From: an uncultured Eubacteriales bacterium
GTDB lineage: Bacteria; Bacillota; Clostridia; Oscillospirales; Oscillospiraceae
Length of the DNA: 64,000 nt
Direction: 5' to 3'
Assembly (NCBI GenBank): GCA_900316205.1
Contig: ONBX01000001.1
Span: forward strand, 1 to 64,000
Positions 40,386 through 48,444 of this stretch are shown one piece after another. The notes beneath the pieces are model-generated. The model made no database searches, had not been told where the DNA came from, and saw nothing but the letters and a program-made list of their open reading frames with translations. Position numbers and translations under genes: made by a program. Every line of letters starts with the position of its first letter. Position 1 is the stretch's first letter.

Positions 40386-40997
40386 TCAGCCCTTGAAGCT
40401 CAGCAGGGCGGACAGCAGGTCGTTGCCGTTGAGGCTGTTGTCCTTCTCGTTCTTCTTGTTGGCCTTGCCGGCGCCGGTCAGGCTGCTCAGCAGACCGAAG
40501 GGACTGGCGGAAACCTTGCCGCCGCCCAGAAGGGCCGCCACATCGCTGAGATCCAGCCCGTCGGAGAGATCCACCTTGCCGGCGTTTCCGGCGGAGGCGG
40601 TGGCGGAGCTCAGGGAGCTCAGCAGGGCCGGGGCAAGGCTGCCCAGAGCGGTATTGACCTGAGTGCCGGAGAGGCCGGACTGGCTGGCCAGGCTCTGCAC
40701 GGCCTGGTCGTTGTCCTTGCCCAGAATGTGCAGCAGGATCTTGCCGCCGTCGGTCTGATCGGCCTCGGCGATCTGCTCGGGCAGGGGCTTCTTGCTGGTG
40801 TGCTGGCCCAGCGCGCCCAGCAGGGAGAGGGCGCCGGACTGGTTGGAGGCGTTGCCGGTCAGGTACTTCAGCAGCAGGGGCAGCGCCAGGGGGATCAGCT
40901 TCTTGAGCTGGGATGCGTTCAGGCCGGTCTTCTTGGCCAGAGCGGTCAGCGTGGACTTGCCCAGCAGGGCTTTCAGCAGAATACTCAGAAGATTCAT
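40386..40997 (-). CDS. DUF937 domain protein
   Basis: 203 residues from ATG 40997, with GGAGG 7 nt upstream. It is rich in Leu, Ala, Ser and Gly, starts MNLLSILLKALLGKSTLTALAKKTG, and shows the helical DUF937 pattern with LIPLALPLLLKYL and SGLSGTQVNTALGSLAPALLSSL. There is no signal peptide or clear membrane helix. The function of DUF937 proteins is not established. Confidence 0.78.
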   Translation of the reverse strand: MNLLSILLKALLGKSTLTALAKKTGLNASQLKKLIPLALPLLLKYLTGNASNQSGALSLLGALGQHTSKKPLPEQIAEADQTDGGKILLHILGKDNDQAVQSLASQSGLSGTQVNTALGSLAPALLSSLSSATASAGNAGKVDLSDGLDLSDVAALLGGGKVSASPFGLLSSLTGAGKANKKNEKDNSLNGNDLLSALLSFKG

Positions 40998-41047
40998 GTT
41001 ACATCCTCCAATTTCGATTTGATGGGAAATCATGATACGCTGAAAAA

Positions 41048-41076
41048 AGTATACCGCGCCTTTCGCCGTTTTTCAA
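41048..41076 (-). promoter_or_regulatory. promoter of the DUF937 gene
   Basis: On the minus strand TTGAAA and TATACT are separated by 17 bp, about 50 nt upstream of the start codon. Confidence 0.65.
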
Positions 41077-41165
41077 GATAAAACGACCCGTGGAAAGAGA
41101 TCGGTGAAAAAACTTTTTTTCCTTAGGTTCGTCTAAGGCTTGAGGAATATGATGGGACCACAACA

Positions 41166-41439
41166 TAGGGTGAGCGGTATAATCCGAACCCGCCAAAACG
41201 GCGATCTTTCAGCGCTTTTGGGCTTGTCGTCATTGACTTGCGTTAGCAAGTCTGCTTCCTCCGCACCCAAAATCATCCGAAATCTCATCCGTTTTGGTCA
41301 AAGAGTTTTGCCAGAGCAGGATTTCGTCCAGCCAAGGCAAAAACACAGGGAATACCTGCTGTATTCCCGAGTATTTTAGCGAAGGATGGGCGTAATCCTG
41401 CCTGGCAAAACCGTGGTTCGGATTATACTGCTCACCCTA
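41166..41439. repeat. 274-bp inverted-repeat element B (MITE-like)
   Basis: Terminal inverted repeats of 24 bp with one mismatch (TAGGGTGAGCGGTATAATCC at the left). The interior shares with element A the order CGGCGATCTTT, GATTTCGTC, AGGGAATAC with GTATT, and CCGTG(G)TTCGGATT. It has no coding capacity. It lies immediately upstream of the carbohydrate-binding lipoprotein gene, so its right end may influence that gene's expression. Confidence 0.65.
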
Positions 41440-41461
41440 CAGAAAGGACGGTTGAACCGAT

Positions 41462-42745
41462 ATGAAAACCAGAACCATCACCAAAGCCATCGCGCTGGCC
41501 CTCGCCGTCAGCGGCTGCGCCATCTTCACCCTGCAGGCCTGCGCCCCCGCCGCCTCGGCGGACAGCGAGGTCCTGACGGAAAGCAGCCTCGTTTCCGCAG
41601 TTGCCCAAAGCGTGAGTGCCCTTTCCAACGGCAGCACGCTGCTGAACACCGAGGAACTCTTCACCACCCGGGATCTGGAGCAGACCGCGGATCTCAGCGA
41701 GGCCCAGACCATTACCGTGAGCGACGGGAAGCAGATCAGCATCAGCAGCGAGGGCGTCTACCTCCTGCAGGGCAGTGCCAAAAATGCCACCGTCACCGTG
41801 GAGGCGGATTCCTCCGCCAAGATCCAGCTGGTGCTGGACGGACTGAGCATCACGAACGAGGATGCCCCCTGCATCTATGTAAAGAGCGCGGATAAGGTCT
41901 TTGTCACCACCCTCTCGGACAGCAGCCTCAGCGTTACCGGAAGCTTCATTGCCGATGGCGACACCAACACGGACGCCGTGATCTTCTCCAAAGATGACCT
42001 GACCCTGAACGGCAGCGCCACGCTGACCATCTCCTCCACCGACAACGGCGTGAGCTGCAAGGACGACCTGAAAATCACCGGGGGCAGCTACGTCATCAGC
42101 GCCTCCGCCAAGTGCCTGGAGGCAAAGGACTCCATCCGCATCTCCGACGGCGTCTTCACCCTCACCGCGGGCACCGACGGCATCCACGCCGAAAATGAGG
42201 ACGACGACACGCTGGGCTATGTCTACATCGGCGGCGGCAGCTTCGCCGTCAGCGCTACGGACGACGGCATCCACGGCAACGCCTTCGTGCAGATCGACGG
42301 CGGCAGCATCCAGATCGCGGCGGCCGAGGGCATCGAGGCAAGCTTTGTGCAGATCAATGACGGCAGCATCAGTATCCAGAGCTGGGACGACGGCATCAAC
42401 GCCTCCAACAAGTCCGGGGCTTACCCCATCTGCGTGGAAATCAACGGCGGCGACATCAGCATCGCCATGAGCGCCGGAGACACCGACGGCATCGACGCCA
42501 ACGGCAGCATTGTGGTAAACGGCGGCACCATCAACATCACCGGCAATTCCAGCTTTGACTATGACGGCACGGCCCAGCTCAACGGCGGCACCCTCATCGT
42601 CAACGGCCAGACCCTGGACTATATTCCCAACCAGATGATGGGCGGCGGCATGGGCGGCCAAATGGGCGGAGGCTTCGGCGGCATGGGCGGCCAGCCCGGC
42701 GGATTCGGGGGAGGCTTCGGCGGCGGCCCCGGCGGCAGACACTAA
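41462..42745 (+). CDS. carbohydrate-binding domain lipoprotein (Cthe_2159-like beta-helix)
   Basis: 427 residues. The N terminus is a secretion signal with possible lipobox cysteines at SGC and QAC. The body has repeated short beta-strand units such as GVSCKDDLKITGGSYVIS and DDGIHGNAFVQIDGGS, typical of the right-handed beta-helix family with calcium-binding Asp residues. The last 38 residues are a Gly-Met-Phe-rich tail (GGGMGGQMGGGFGG). It is probably a surface protein that binds acidic polysaccharide. GAAAGGACGG precedes the start. Confidence 0.75.
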   Translation: MKTRTITKAIALALAVSGCAIFTLQACAPAASADSEVLTESSLVSAVAQSVSALSNGSTLLNTEELFTTRDLEQTADLSEAQTITVSDGKQISISSEGVYLLQGSAKNATVTVEADSSAKIQLVLDGLSITNEDAPCIYVKSADKVFVTTLSDSSLSVTGSFIADGDTNTDAVIFSKDDLTLNGSATLTISSTDNGVSCKDDLKITGGSYVISASAKCLEAKDSIRISDGVFTLTAGTDGIHAENEDDDTLGYVYIGGGSFAVSATDDGIHGNAFVQIDGGSIQIAAAEGIEASFVQINDGSISIQSWDDGINASNKSGAYPICVEINGGDISIAMSAGDTDGIDANGSIVVNGGTINITGNSSFDYDGTAQLNGGTLIVNGQTLDYIPNQMMGGGMGGQMGGGFGGMGGQPGGFGGGFGGGPGGRH

Positions 42746-42762
42746 AGAACCAAATAAAAAGG

Positions 42763-42988
42763 ACTCGTTGCGAAAGAAGTGCATAGCCCAGTCAGCACCG
42801 TAGGGGAGGGGCTTGCCCCTCCCGGCAACAGGGAACACAGATCCAAGAAAAGGTTCGGTGAATTCGCAGATTGTACGAATTCACCGAACCTTTTCTCAAA
42901 AAACAGCCAGGTTCCGCCGGGAGGGCACAAGGCCCTCCCCCTACTTTATGACCAGGGGTTTGCGCTCTTCTTCGTGTTTGCAACGAGC
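42763..42988. repeat. nested palindromic element D
   Basis: Outer CTCGTTGC/GCAACGAG ends, middle GTAGGGGAGGGG and CCCTCCCCCTAC arms (42800-42825 with 42917-42944), and a central palindrome with 21-bp perfect arms around a 9-nt loop (42846-42896). It fills most of the gap between the lipoprotein and isomerase genes. Similar in plan to element E. No coding capacity. Confidence 0.65.
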
Positions 42989-43047
42989 TCTTCTATGATT
43001 ACATGAAGAAAATGAAGGACATTCGCGAAGAGACTTCATTCTCCGAA

Positions 43048-44388
43048 TCAGTATCTGCAGACCGCCGCGCCCAGCATTTTGGCAAGCTGCTCCAGGGTCC
43101 TGCCGTGGCGGCCCTTCATCACCACAAAGTGGGGCTCGAAGCCTGCCAGCACGCTCTGCTCCACCAGCGTCCGACTGTCGTTCTCGGTGCGGATGACGAG
43201 GGAGGTGCCGATGAACTGCCTGGGCTTATCCAAAGCCTCACCCTCGGCGATGAAGAAGCGGAAGCTGCCGTCCGGCTCTCTGCCGATGCGGAAAATGGTG
43301 GCTTCTGGGAAGGCCTCGCAGCCGAAATTCATGGCAGGGCCGATCTTCCGGTTGGGGTGCACGCCGATCTCGGCACCGGTGTCCTTCCGCGCGAGAGAGC
43401 AGGCGGCGGCGCCGCAATGCCAGAAGGTCAGGCTGTTTTCCCCCTCGTCCAGGGAGACCGGGTCGCCAAAGAACACCGGCTCGCCGCTGAGCCGCATCCC
43501 CACCCACATGGAGAGAGCGCCGTAGATATCTGCCTCGCAGGCGGCGGCCACGCCATCGTCATTCAGCAGGCTCAGCACCGTGCAAACCGGGGTGCCGAAG
43601 GCGGTGAAGAAGTCCGGCCAGCAGCGGCTGGCCAGAGCGCCGATGCCGTTTGCCTGCACATAGTCGCTGTAAGCCTTGTAGAGCCGGGCATGGTCCAGAC
43701 GGTTGCGCTCGGGAGTCTTCTCCAGCCCGCAGGTGGCGCAGGCGGTCTTTTCCAGGTAAGCGGCGCATTCCTCGTCCGTGTAGCCCTTGGCCCGGTCGAT
43801 GAGCTCTCTTGCCTCAATGGCCTCCAACTCCACGCCGAAGGACTGCATCAGCTCCCCGTCCAGCGCCCGGCCAAAGCCGAAGCCCTGGGGCGTGTGGCCG
43901 ATGGCCGCCATTTTGAGGCTGCGCATTTCCTTTTTGACCCGTGCAGCGGCCACGCTTGCCCGCAGGACCCTGCCGACTTCTTCTTCCTCCGGCGCGCCGA
44001 AGGTATAGGAAAAGGCCCGCCCGCCGAAGGCGCGGAGGGTGTTGGCGGCGGAATAAGCGCCCGTGAGGGAGTTGAGGCGCAGGCGGCCCCCGTCAATCAC
44101 CGGCTCCCGCAGGGTCCAGAGCAGCACCGGGCAACCAAAGCGGCGCAGCACCTCGGACATGTAGGCGGCGTTGGCAAAGGTCAGGTTCTGGAACACGATC
44201 AGGTCCGGCTGCAGCGAGTCCAGATAGGCGCGGAGCTTGTCCAGGGAGAGGAGCATCTCCTCCGGGCAGACAAAGCCTTCGTCGATGCTTTTCAGCACCC
44301 GGATGCTGCGCTCAAACTGGTCCTGAGCGCTCTCCAGATGGAAGGTGGGCACACCCACCGGAACATAGACAGGGGTGAATGGATGCAT
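43048..44388 (-). CDS. L-fucose isomerase-family (COG2407-like) sugar isomerase, possible sulfoquinovose isomerase
   Basis: 446 residues. The metal-binding region of the fucose/arabinose isomerase family appears as ACEADIYGALSMWVG, and FWHCG carries a likely metal or catalytic histidine. AGGAGG lies 9 nt before the start. The family interconverts aldoses and ketoses. It is divergent from transketolase, RpiB-like, iron-ADH and EamA genes. That set matches the transketolase route of sulfoglycolysis, in which the first step is sulfoquinovose to sulfofructose. Another deoxy-sugar substrate remains possible. Confidence 0.7.
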   Translation of the reverse strand: MHPFTPVYVPVGVPTFHLESAQDQFERSIRVLKSIDEGFVCPEEMLLSLDKLRAYLDSLQPDLIVFQNLTFANAAYMSEVLRRFGCPVLLWTLREPVIDGGRLRLNSLTGAYSAANTLRAFGGRAFSYTFGAPEEEEVGRVLRASVAAARVKKEMRSLKMAAIGHTPQGFGFGRALDGELMQSFGVELEAIEARELIDRAKGYTDEECAAYLEKTACATCGLEKTPERNRLDHARLYKAYSDYVQANGIGALASRCWPDFFTAFGTPVCTVLSLLNDDGVAAACEADIYGALSMWVGMRLSGEPVFFGDPVSLDEGENSLTFWHCGAAACSLARKDTGAEIGVHPNRKIGPAMNFGCEAFPEATIFRIGREPDGSFRFFIAEGEALDKPRQFIGTSLVIRTENDSRTLVEQSVLAGFEPHFVVMKGRHGRTLEQLAKMLGAAVCRY

Positions 44389-44421
44389 AGCATGATCCTC
44401 CTGATCAACGATTTTTAATTC

Positions 44422-44450
44422 ATCCTAATCCACCGGCGGGTGATTGTCAA
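44422..44450 (-). promoter_or_regulatory. promoter of the isomerase gene
   Basis: On the minus strand TTGACA and TAGGAT have a 17-bp spacer, 34 nt upstream of the start codon. Confidence 0.6.
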
Positions 44451-44470
44451 GGACCGGGGGCGAAATGCTG

Positions 44471-44499
44471 TTGACAAAGCAGGGGAGCGGGAATAAAAT
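44471..44499 (+). promoter_or_regulatory. promoter of the second transketolase operon
   Basis: TTGACA (44471-44476) and TAAAAT (44494-44499) have a 17-bp spacer. It is back-to-back with the isomerase promoter, 20 bp away. Confidence 0.7.
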
Positions 44500-44518
44500 T
44501 CTTTTGTTGAGCATTTTT

Positions 44519-44533
44519 CATGATTCTATCATG
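44519..44533. promoter_or_regulatory. putative operator palindrome
   Basis: CATGATTCTATCATG is a 6-bp perfect inverted repeat with a 3-bp centre, just downstream of the plus-strand promoter. A repressor bound here would block the operon. The regulator gene is not in the immediate neighbourhood. Confidence 0.4.
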
Positions 44534-44555
44534 CGATCGGAAAGGAGATCTGGAT

Positions 44556-45383
44556 TTGGACTGTGATCTGAAAGCCATCTGCAGGGAGATCCGCTGCGAT
44601 ACCCTCGCAGCCATCGGCCACCTGGGCGTAGGGCACCTGGGCGGCTCTCTCTCCCTGGCGGAGCTGCTGGCGGTGCTGTATTTCAAGGAAATGCGCATCG
44701 ACCCGAAGAACCCCAAAATGCCCGGGCGGGACCGGCTCATCTGCTCCAAGGGCCACGCGGGCCCTGCCATCTACGCGGCGCTGGCAAACCGGGGCTACTT
44801 TGAAAAGGATCTGCTCATGACATTGAACCAGGGCGGCACCCGCCTCCCCAGCCACTGCGACAGCAATCTCACCGTGGGCATCGACATGACCACCGGGTCT
44901 CTGGGGCAGGGCTTCAGCTGCGCTGTCGGCGCGGCGCTGGGCTCCAAGCTGGAGGCGGACGGCGCCACCATCTATACCATCATCGGCGACGGGGAGTCCC
45001 AGGAGGGTCAGATCTGGGAGGCTGCCATGTTTGCCGCCGCCAAGAAGCTGGATAACCTCATCGCCTTTACCGACCGCAACAAGCTCCAGCTGGACGGGCC
45101 GGTGTCCCAGGTCAACGACATCTCCCCTCTGGCGGAAAAGTGGGCCGCCTTTGGCTGGAACGTCATCGACGTGGAGGACGGCAACGACGTGGACCAGGTG
45201 GAGGCCGCCGTGGCCCATGCCAAGCTGGGCCGGGAGAGCGAAAGACCCACCATGGTCATTCTGAACACCCGCAAGGGCTGCGGCGTCCCCTGGATCGAGG
45301 AACTGGGCGCCGCCAACCACAACACCAACATCACCGAGGAGCAGGCCCTGGCGGCCATCGCGGCGATCCGAGAGGAGGGCTGA
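44556..45383 (+). CDS. transketolase, N-terminal subunit (second copy; possible sulfosugar transketolase)
   Basis: 275 residues from TTG 44556, chosen because AAAGGAGA lies 7 nt upstream. The thiamine-diphosphate motif is GDGESQEGQ and GSLGQG is present. Like the copy at 2648 it has SHCD instead of GHPD at the conserved histidine, so both belong to one subfamily. With the isomerase, RpiB-like and iron-ADH neighbours it fits the N-terminal subunit of a sulfofructose/sulfoerythrulose transketolase. A pentose phosphate role is the alternative. Confidence 0.87.
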   Translation: MDCDLKAICREIRCDTLAAIGHLGVGHLGGSLSLAELLAVLYFKEMRIDPKNPKMPGRDRLICSKGHAGPAIYAALANRGYFEKDLLMTLNQGGTRLPSHCDSNLTVGIDMTTGSLGQGFSCAVGAALGSKLEADGATIYTIIGDGESQEGQIWEAAMFAAAKKLDNLIAFTDRNKLQLDGPVSQVNDISPLAEKWAAFGWNVIDVEDGNDVDQVEAAVAHAKLGRESERPTMVILNTRKGCGVPWIEELGAANHNTNITEEQALAAIAAIREEG

Positions 45384-45386
45384 GAC

Positions 45387-46310
45387 ATGGAAATGAGAGC
45401 GGTTTATGCCGAATGCCTGGCCCGGCTCATGGAGCAGGACAGGCATGTGGTGGTGCTGGACGCGGACCTTGCCCGGGCCAGCGGCACCCTGAAGCTTTAT
45501 GAGCGCTTCCCCCGGCAGATGTTTGACTGCGGTATTGCCGAGCAAAACATGGCCTCCATTGCGGCGGGCCTTTCCAGCTACGGCTTTAAGCCCTGGATCG
45601 AGAGCTTTGCCCCCTTTGCCACCCGGCGGATCTGCGACCAGATCGCCATCTCCATCTGCTATGCCAAACAGAACGTGAAGATCGTGGGCACAGACCCCGG
45701 CATCTCCGCGGAACTCAACGGCGGCACCCACATGAGCATGGAGGACATGGGCGTTGTCCGCTCCATCCCCGGCATGGTGATCTACGAGCCGGTGGACGAG
45801 CGGCAGCTGCGCGCCGCCATGCCGGTGCTGAACGCCTATGAGGGGCCGGTCTACATCCGTCTCTTCCGCAAGGCCCAGCCGGATGTGTTCCCCGAGGGCT
45901 ACAAGTTCGACCTCTTCAAAGCGGACCTTCTGCGGGAGGGCAAGGACCTGAGCATCTTCGTCACCGGAATGATGACGAAGGACTGCCTGGACGCAGCTCA
46001 GATCCTGGCGGAGAAGGGCATCGACGCCGAGGTCATCAACGTGCATACCGTGAAGCCTGTGGACCGGGAGACGGTGCTTGCCTCCGCGAGAAAGACCGGC
46101 GCGGTGCTCACTGTGGAAAATCACAACGTCATCGGCGGCCTCCACTCCGCCATTCTGGAGACCCTGGCCCGGGAGAAGATCCCGGCCATGGCCGTAGGTG
46201 TTATGGATCGCTTCGGCGAGGTGGGCAAGCTCCCATACCTCCGCGAGGCTGTGGGCCTCACGGTGGAGAACATCGTGAAAACCGCCGAGGAAGTGGTAAA
46301 GCTGAAATAA
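45387..46310 (+). CDS. transketolase, C-terminal subunit (second copy)
   Basis: 307 residues, 3 nt after the N-terminal subunit gene. The catalytic glutamate is in DCGIAEQNM, and the pyrimidine-binding and C-terminal domains are complete. It forms the heterodimer with the previous product. A 567-bp repeat-rich gap follows before the next gene. Confidence 0.88.
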   Translation: MEMRAVYAECLARLMEQDRHVVVLDADLARASGTLKLYERFPRQMFDCGIAEQNMASIAAGLSSYGFKPWIESFAPFATRRICDQIAISICYAKQNVKIVGTDPGISAELNGGTHMSMEDMGVVRSIPGMVIYEPVDERQLRAAMPVLNAYEGPVYIRLFRKAQPDVFPEGYKFDLFKADLLREGKDLSIFVTGMMTKDCLDAAQILAEKGIDAEVINVHTVKPVDRETVLASARKTGAVLTVENHNVIGGLHSAILETLAREKIPAMAVGVMDRFGEVGKLPYLREAVGLTVENIVKTAEEVVKLK

Positions 46311-46865
46311 GACTGCAGGGGCGGCTATCAGCCGCCGGCAAAGCCTTCCCCGCGCACGGGGAAGGTGCTCCAGTGCTCACACTGGGGCGGATGAGGTGCT
46401 TCGCGTAGGGAGCGATCCCCTGATCGCTCCGCTTTTCGCTGGTCAGGGGAGCCTAAGATGAAAGGAAGACCCCTCAGTTTGCCGCCTTGCGTGAGACGGC
46501 GTCAAACAGCGTCCGCTTTGCGGTGCCCGAAAAACGCTGCGGGCTTACGCTGTTCCTTGCGTTTTTCGACCGCTGCAGAAATTCCGGGTTCCCTTCTTCC
46601 GCCACTGGCGGCGGGAACCCGCAATTCCCTTTAGACAAGGGGGCCGAAAAGGAAGGAGCACCTCATCCGTCATCCGCCTCGCGGGGGATCGGCGGATGCC
46701 ACCTTCCCCTGAGGGGGAAGGCTATAAGGAAAGGAGAACCTCATCCGTCCGCTGACGCGGACAGCTTCCCCGGAGGGGAAGCCTACAAGGAAGGAAGACC
46801 CCTCAGTTTGCCGCCTTGCGTGAGACGGCGTCAAACAGCTCCCCTTTACAGGGGAGCCTACATGG
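46311..46865. repeat. repeat island F (multiple short palindromes)
   Basis: No convincing gene. Contents: a perfect 47-bp direct repeat (46464-46510 and 46793-46839) starting GGAAGACCCCTCAGTTTGCC; several CTCATCCG...GGGGAAGGCT-type units (about 46640-46780); and a hairpin module (46521-46579) with stem GAAAAACGC/GCGTTTTTC that recurs in island G. It separates transketolase from the RpiB-like gene but may still be transcribed. Confidence 0.6.
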
Positions 46866-46877
46866 AAGGAGATTTAT

Positions 46878-47354
46878 ATGAAAATTGCCATTGGAAGCGA
46901 TAAATCCGGTTTTTCCGCCAAGGAAGCCATCAAAGCGTATCTCACCGAGTCCGGCGCGGACTTTGAGGATCTGGGCACCGTGGACCTGAACGAGGTGCAC
47001 CCCTATTACCAGGTGGCCGATACCGTGGCCCCCCTGGTCCAAAACGGGACCTTTGACCGGGCCATCCTCATCTGCGGCACCGGCGCCGGCATGTGCGTGG
47101 TGTCCAACAAGTATAAGGGCGTTTACGCTGTGGCCTGCGAGGGCGTGTATTCCGCCAAAATGGCCCGGGCCATCAACAATGCCAACATCCTCTGCATGGG
47201 CGGCTGGATCGTGGGGCCTGAAATGGCCGTGGAGATGACCAAGACCTTCCTGGCCACCGACTGGTGCCAGGACCTGGAGGACTGGCGTGCCGCCAACATG
47301 CACAAGTTTGCAAAGCACCTCTCCGCCATCGAGGACAAGATCTATGACAGGTGA
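46878..47354 (+). CDS. RpiB/LacAB-family sugar isomerase
   Basis: 158 residues. The catalytic base Cys66 is in LICGTGAGM. Residues used by ribose-5-phosphate isomerase B for phosphate binding and ring opening are changed: GSDK for GSDH near the N terminus, Ile99 in place of the ring-opening histidine, and Leu133 in place of an arginine, while Arg137 remains. A substrate that cannot form a furanose ring would not need His99. 4-deoxy-4-sulfoerythrose is such a compound. GAAGGAG precedes the start. The next gene overlaps its end by 11 nt. Confidence 0.83.
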   Translation: MKIAIGSDKSGFSAKEAIKAYLTESGADFEDLGTVDLNEVHPYYQVADTVAPLVQNGTFDRAILICGTGAGMCVVSNKYKGVYAVACEGVYSAKMARAINNANILCMGGWIVGPEMAVEMTKTFLATDWCQDLEDWRAANMHKFAKHLSAIEDKIYDR

Positions 47355-48444
47355 GTTTGTCTATGCCCAGCCGGTGAAGATCTTCTTCGGCCAGGGCGAA
47401 TTCAAAAAGCTGGGCAACCTGCTGGAGGAGTTTGGCATCACCCGGGCGGTGCTCTGCTGCGGGCGGCATTTTGCCCCCGAGGCGGAGAAGCTCCTGGCGG
47501 AGGATACCCGCATCGTCGCTGTTTTCTCCCAGGTGGAGCAGAACCCCCAGCTCTCCGGCATCGAGGAGACCACCCGCCTTTGCCGGGCCTATAACGCGGA
47601 CGGCGTCATTGGCATCGGCGGCGGAAGCTCTCTGGATACCGCCAAGTTCGCCGCCGCCGTGGCCCCCAACCCCGGGGAGCCGCTGGACTATTATGAGGGC
47701 CGCCGCGCTCTCGTGAAGGAGAACCGCCTGCCTGTCATCGCCGTGCCCACCACCGCCGGCACCGGCAGCGAGGTGACCCGGGTCTCCGTGGTGAGCCACG
47801 GGACCGAAAAGAAGACCATCAACAACCCCGCCTTCATGCCCGCCGCCGCCATCGTGGACCCGGCAATGACCCTGGGCGTGCCCCCGCGCACCACCATGAA
47901 CACCGGGCTTGACGCCATGGCCCACGCCCTGGAGGGCTACTGGAGCCGTAACCACCAGCCAATCCCCGACCTGATGGCCATCGAGGCCGTGCGCCTGATC
48001 CTGGAAAATCTGGAAAAGGCCTGGCGGGACGGCAGCGACCTGGAGGCCAGGACCAAGATGTCCTATGCGGCCCTTCTGGGCGGGCTTAGCTTTGCCCTGC
48101 CCAAGACCGCGGCCAGCCACGCCTGCAGCTATCCGCTCTCCGAGGACTATCATCTGCCCCATGGGGAGGCCTGCGCCTTCACTCTGGACAGCTTGGTGCG
48201 CATCAACGCCGACGCTAGGCTGGAGGAGCTCTGCCGCCGGGTGGGACTCAGCGGCACGGAGGAGCTGGCGGAGCGGATCCGGGAGCTCAAAAAGCTGGGT
48301 GGCCTGCACAGCCGTCTCTCCGACCTGGGCGAGGTGGACCTGGACAAGCTCTGCCGGGACTGCGCCGCCCATCCCCTCATGAACAACAACCCCGTGAAGC
48401 TGGACGAAGCGGCCCTGCGCCGGATGTTTGAAGCCCTGGCATGA
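47344..48444 (+). CDS. iron-containing alcohol dehydrogenase
   Basis: 366 residues from ATG 47344, inside the end of the RpiB-like gene. Nucleotide-binding GGGSSLDTAK and PTTAGTGSEVT are present, with iron-ligand residues in MAHALEGYWS and the later SHACSYPLSEDYHLPHG. The family reduces aldehydes with NAD(P)H. In this cluster I infer reduction of sulfolactaldehyde to dihydroxypropanesulfonate. Other short aldehydes are possible. Confidence 0.85.
   Translation: MTGEFVYAQPVKIFFGQGEFKKLGNLLEEFGITRAVLCCGRHFAPEAEKLLAEDTRIVAVFSQVEQNPQLSGIEETTRLCRAYNADGVIGIGGGSSLDTAKFAAAVAPNPGEPLDYYEGRRALVKENRLPVIAVPTTAGTGSEVTRVSVVSHGTEKKTINNPAFMPAAAIVDPAMTLGVPPRTTMNTGLDAMAHALEGYWSRNHQPIPDLMAIEAVRLILENLEKAWRDGSDLEARTKMSYAALLGGLSFALPKTAASHACSYPLSEDYHLPHGEACAFTLDSLVRINADARLEELCRRVGLSGTEELAERIRELKKLGGLHSRLSDLGEVDLDKLCRDCAAHPLMNNNPVKLDEAALRRMFEALA

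Noticed and set aside
46487..46903. 138-residue frame across island F into the RpiB-like gene
   Set aside because: It is made of repeat units and ends out of frame inside a clear gene.
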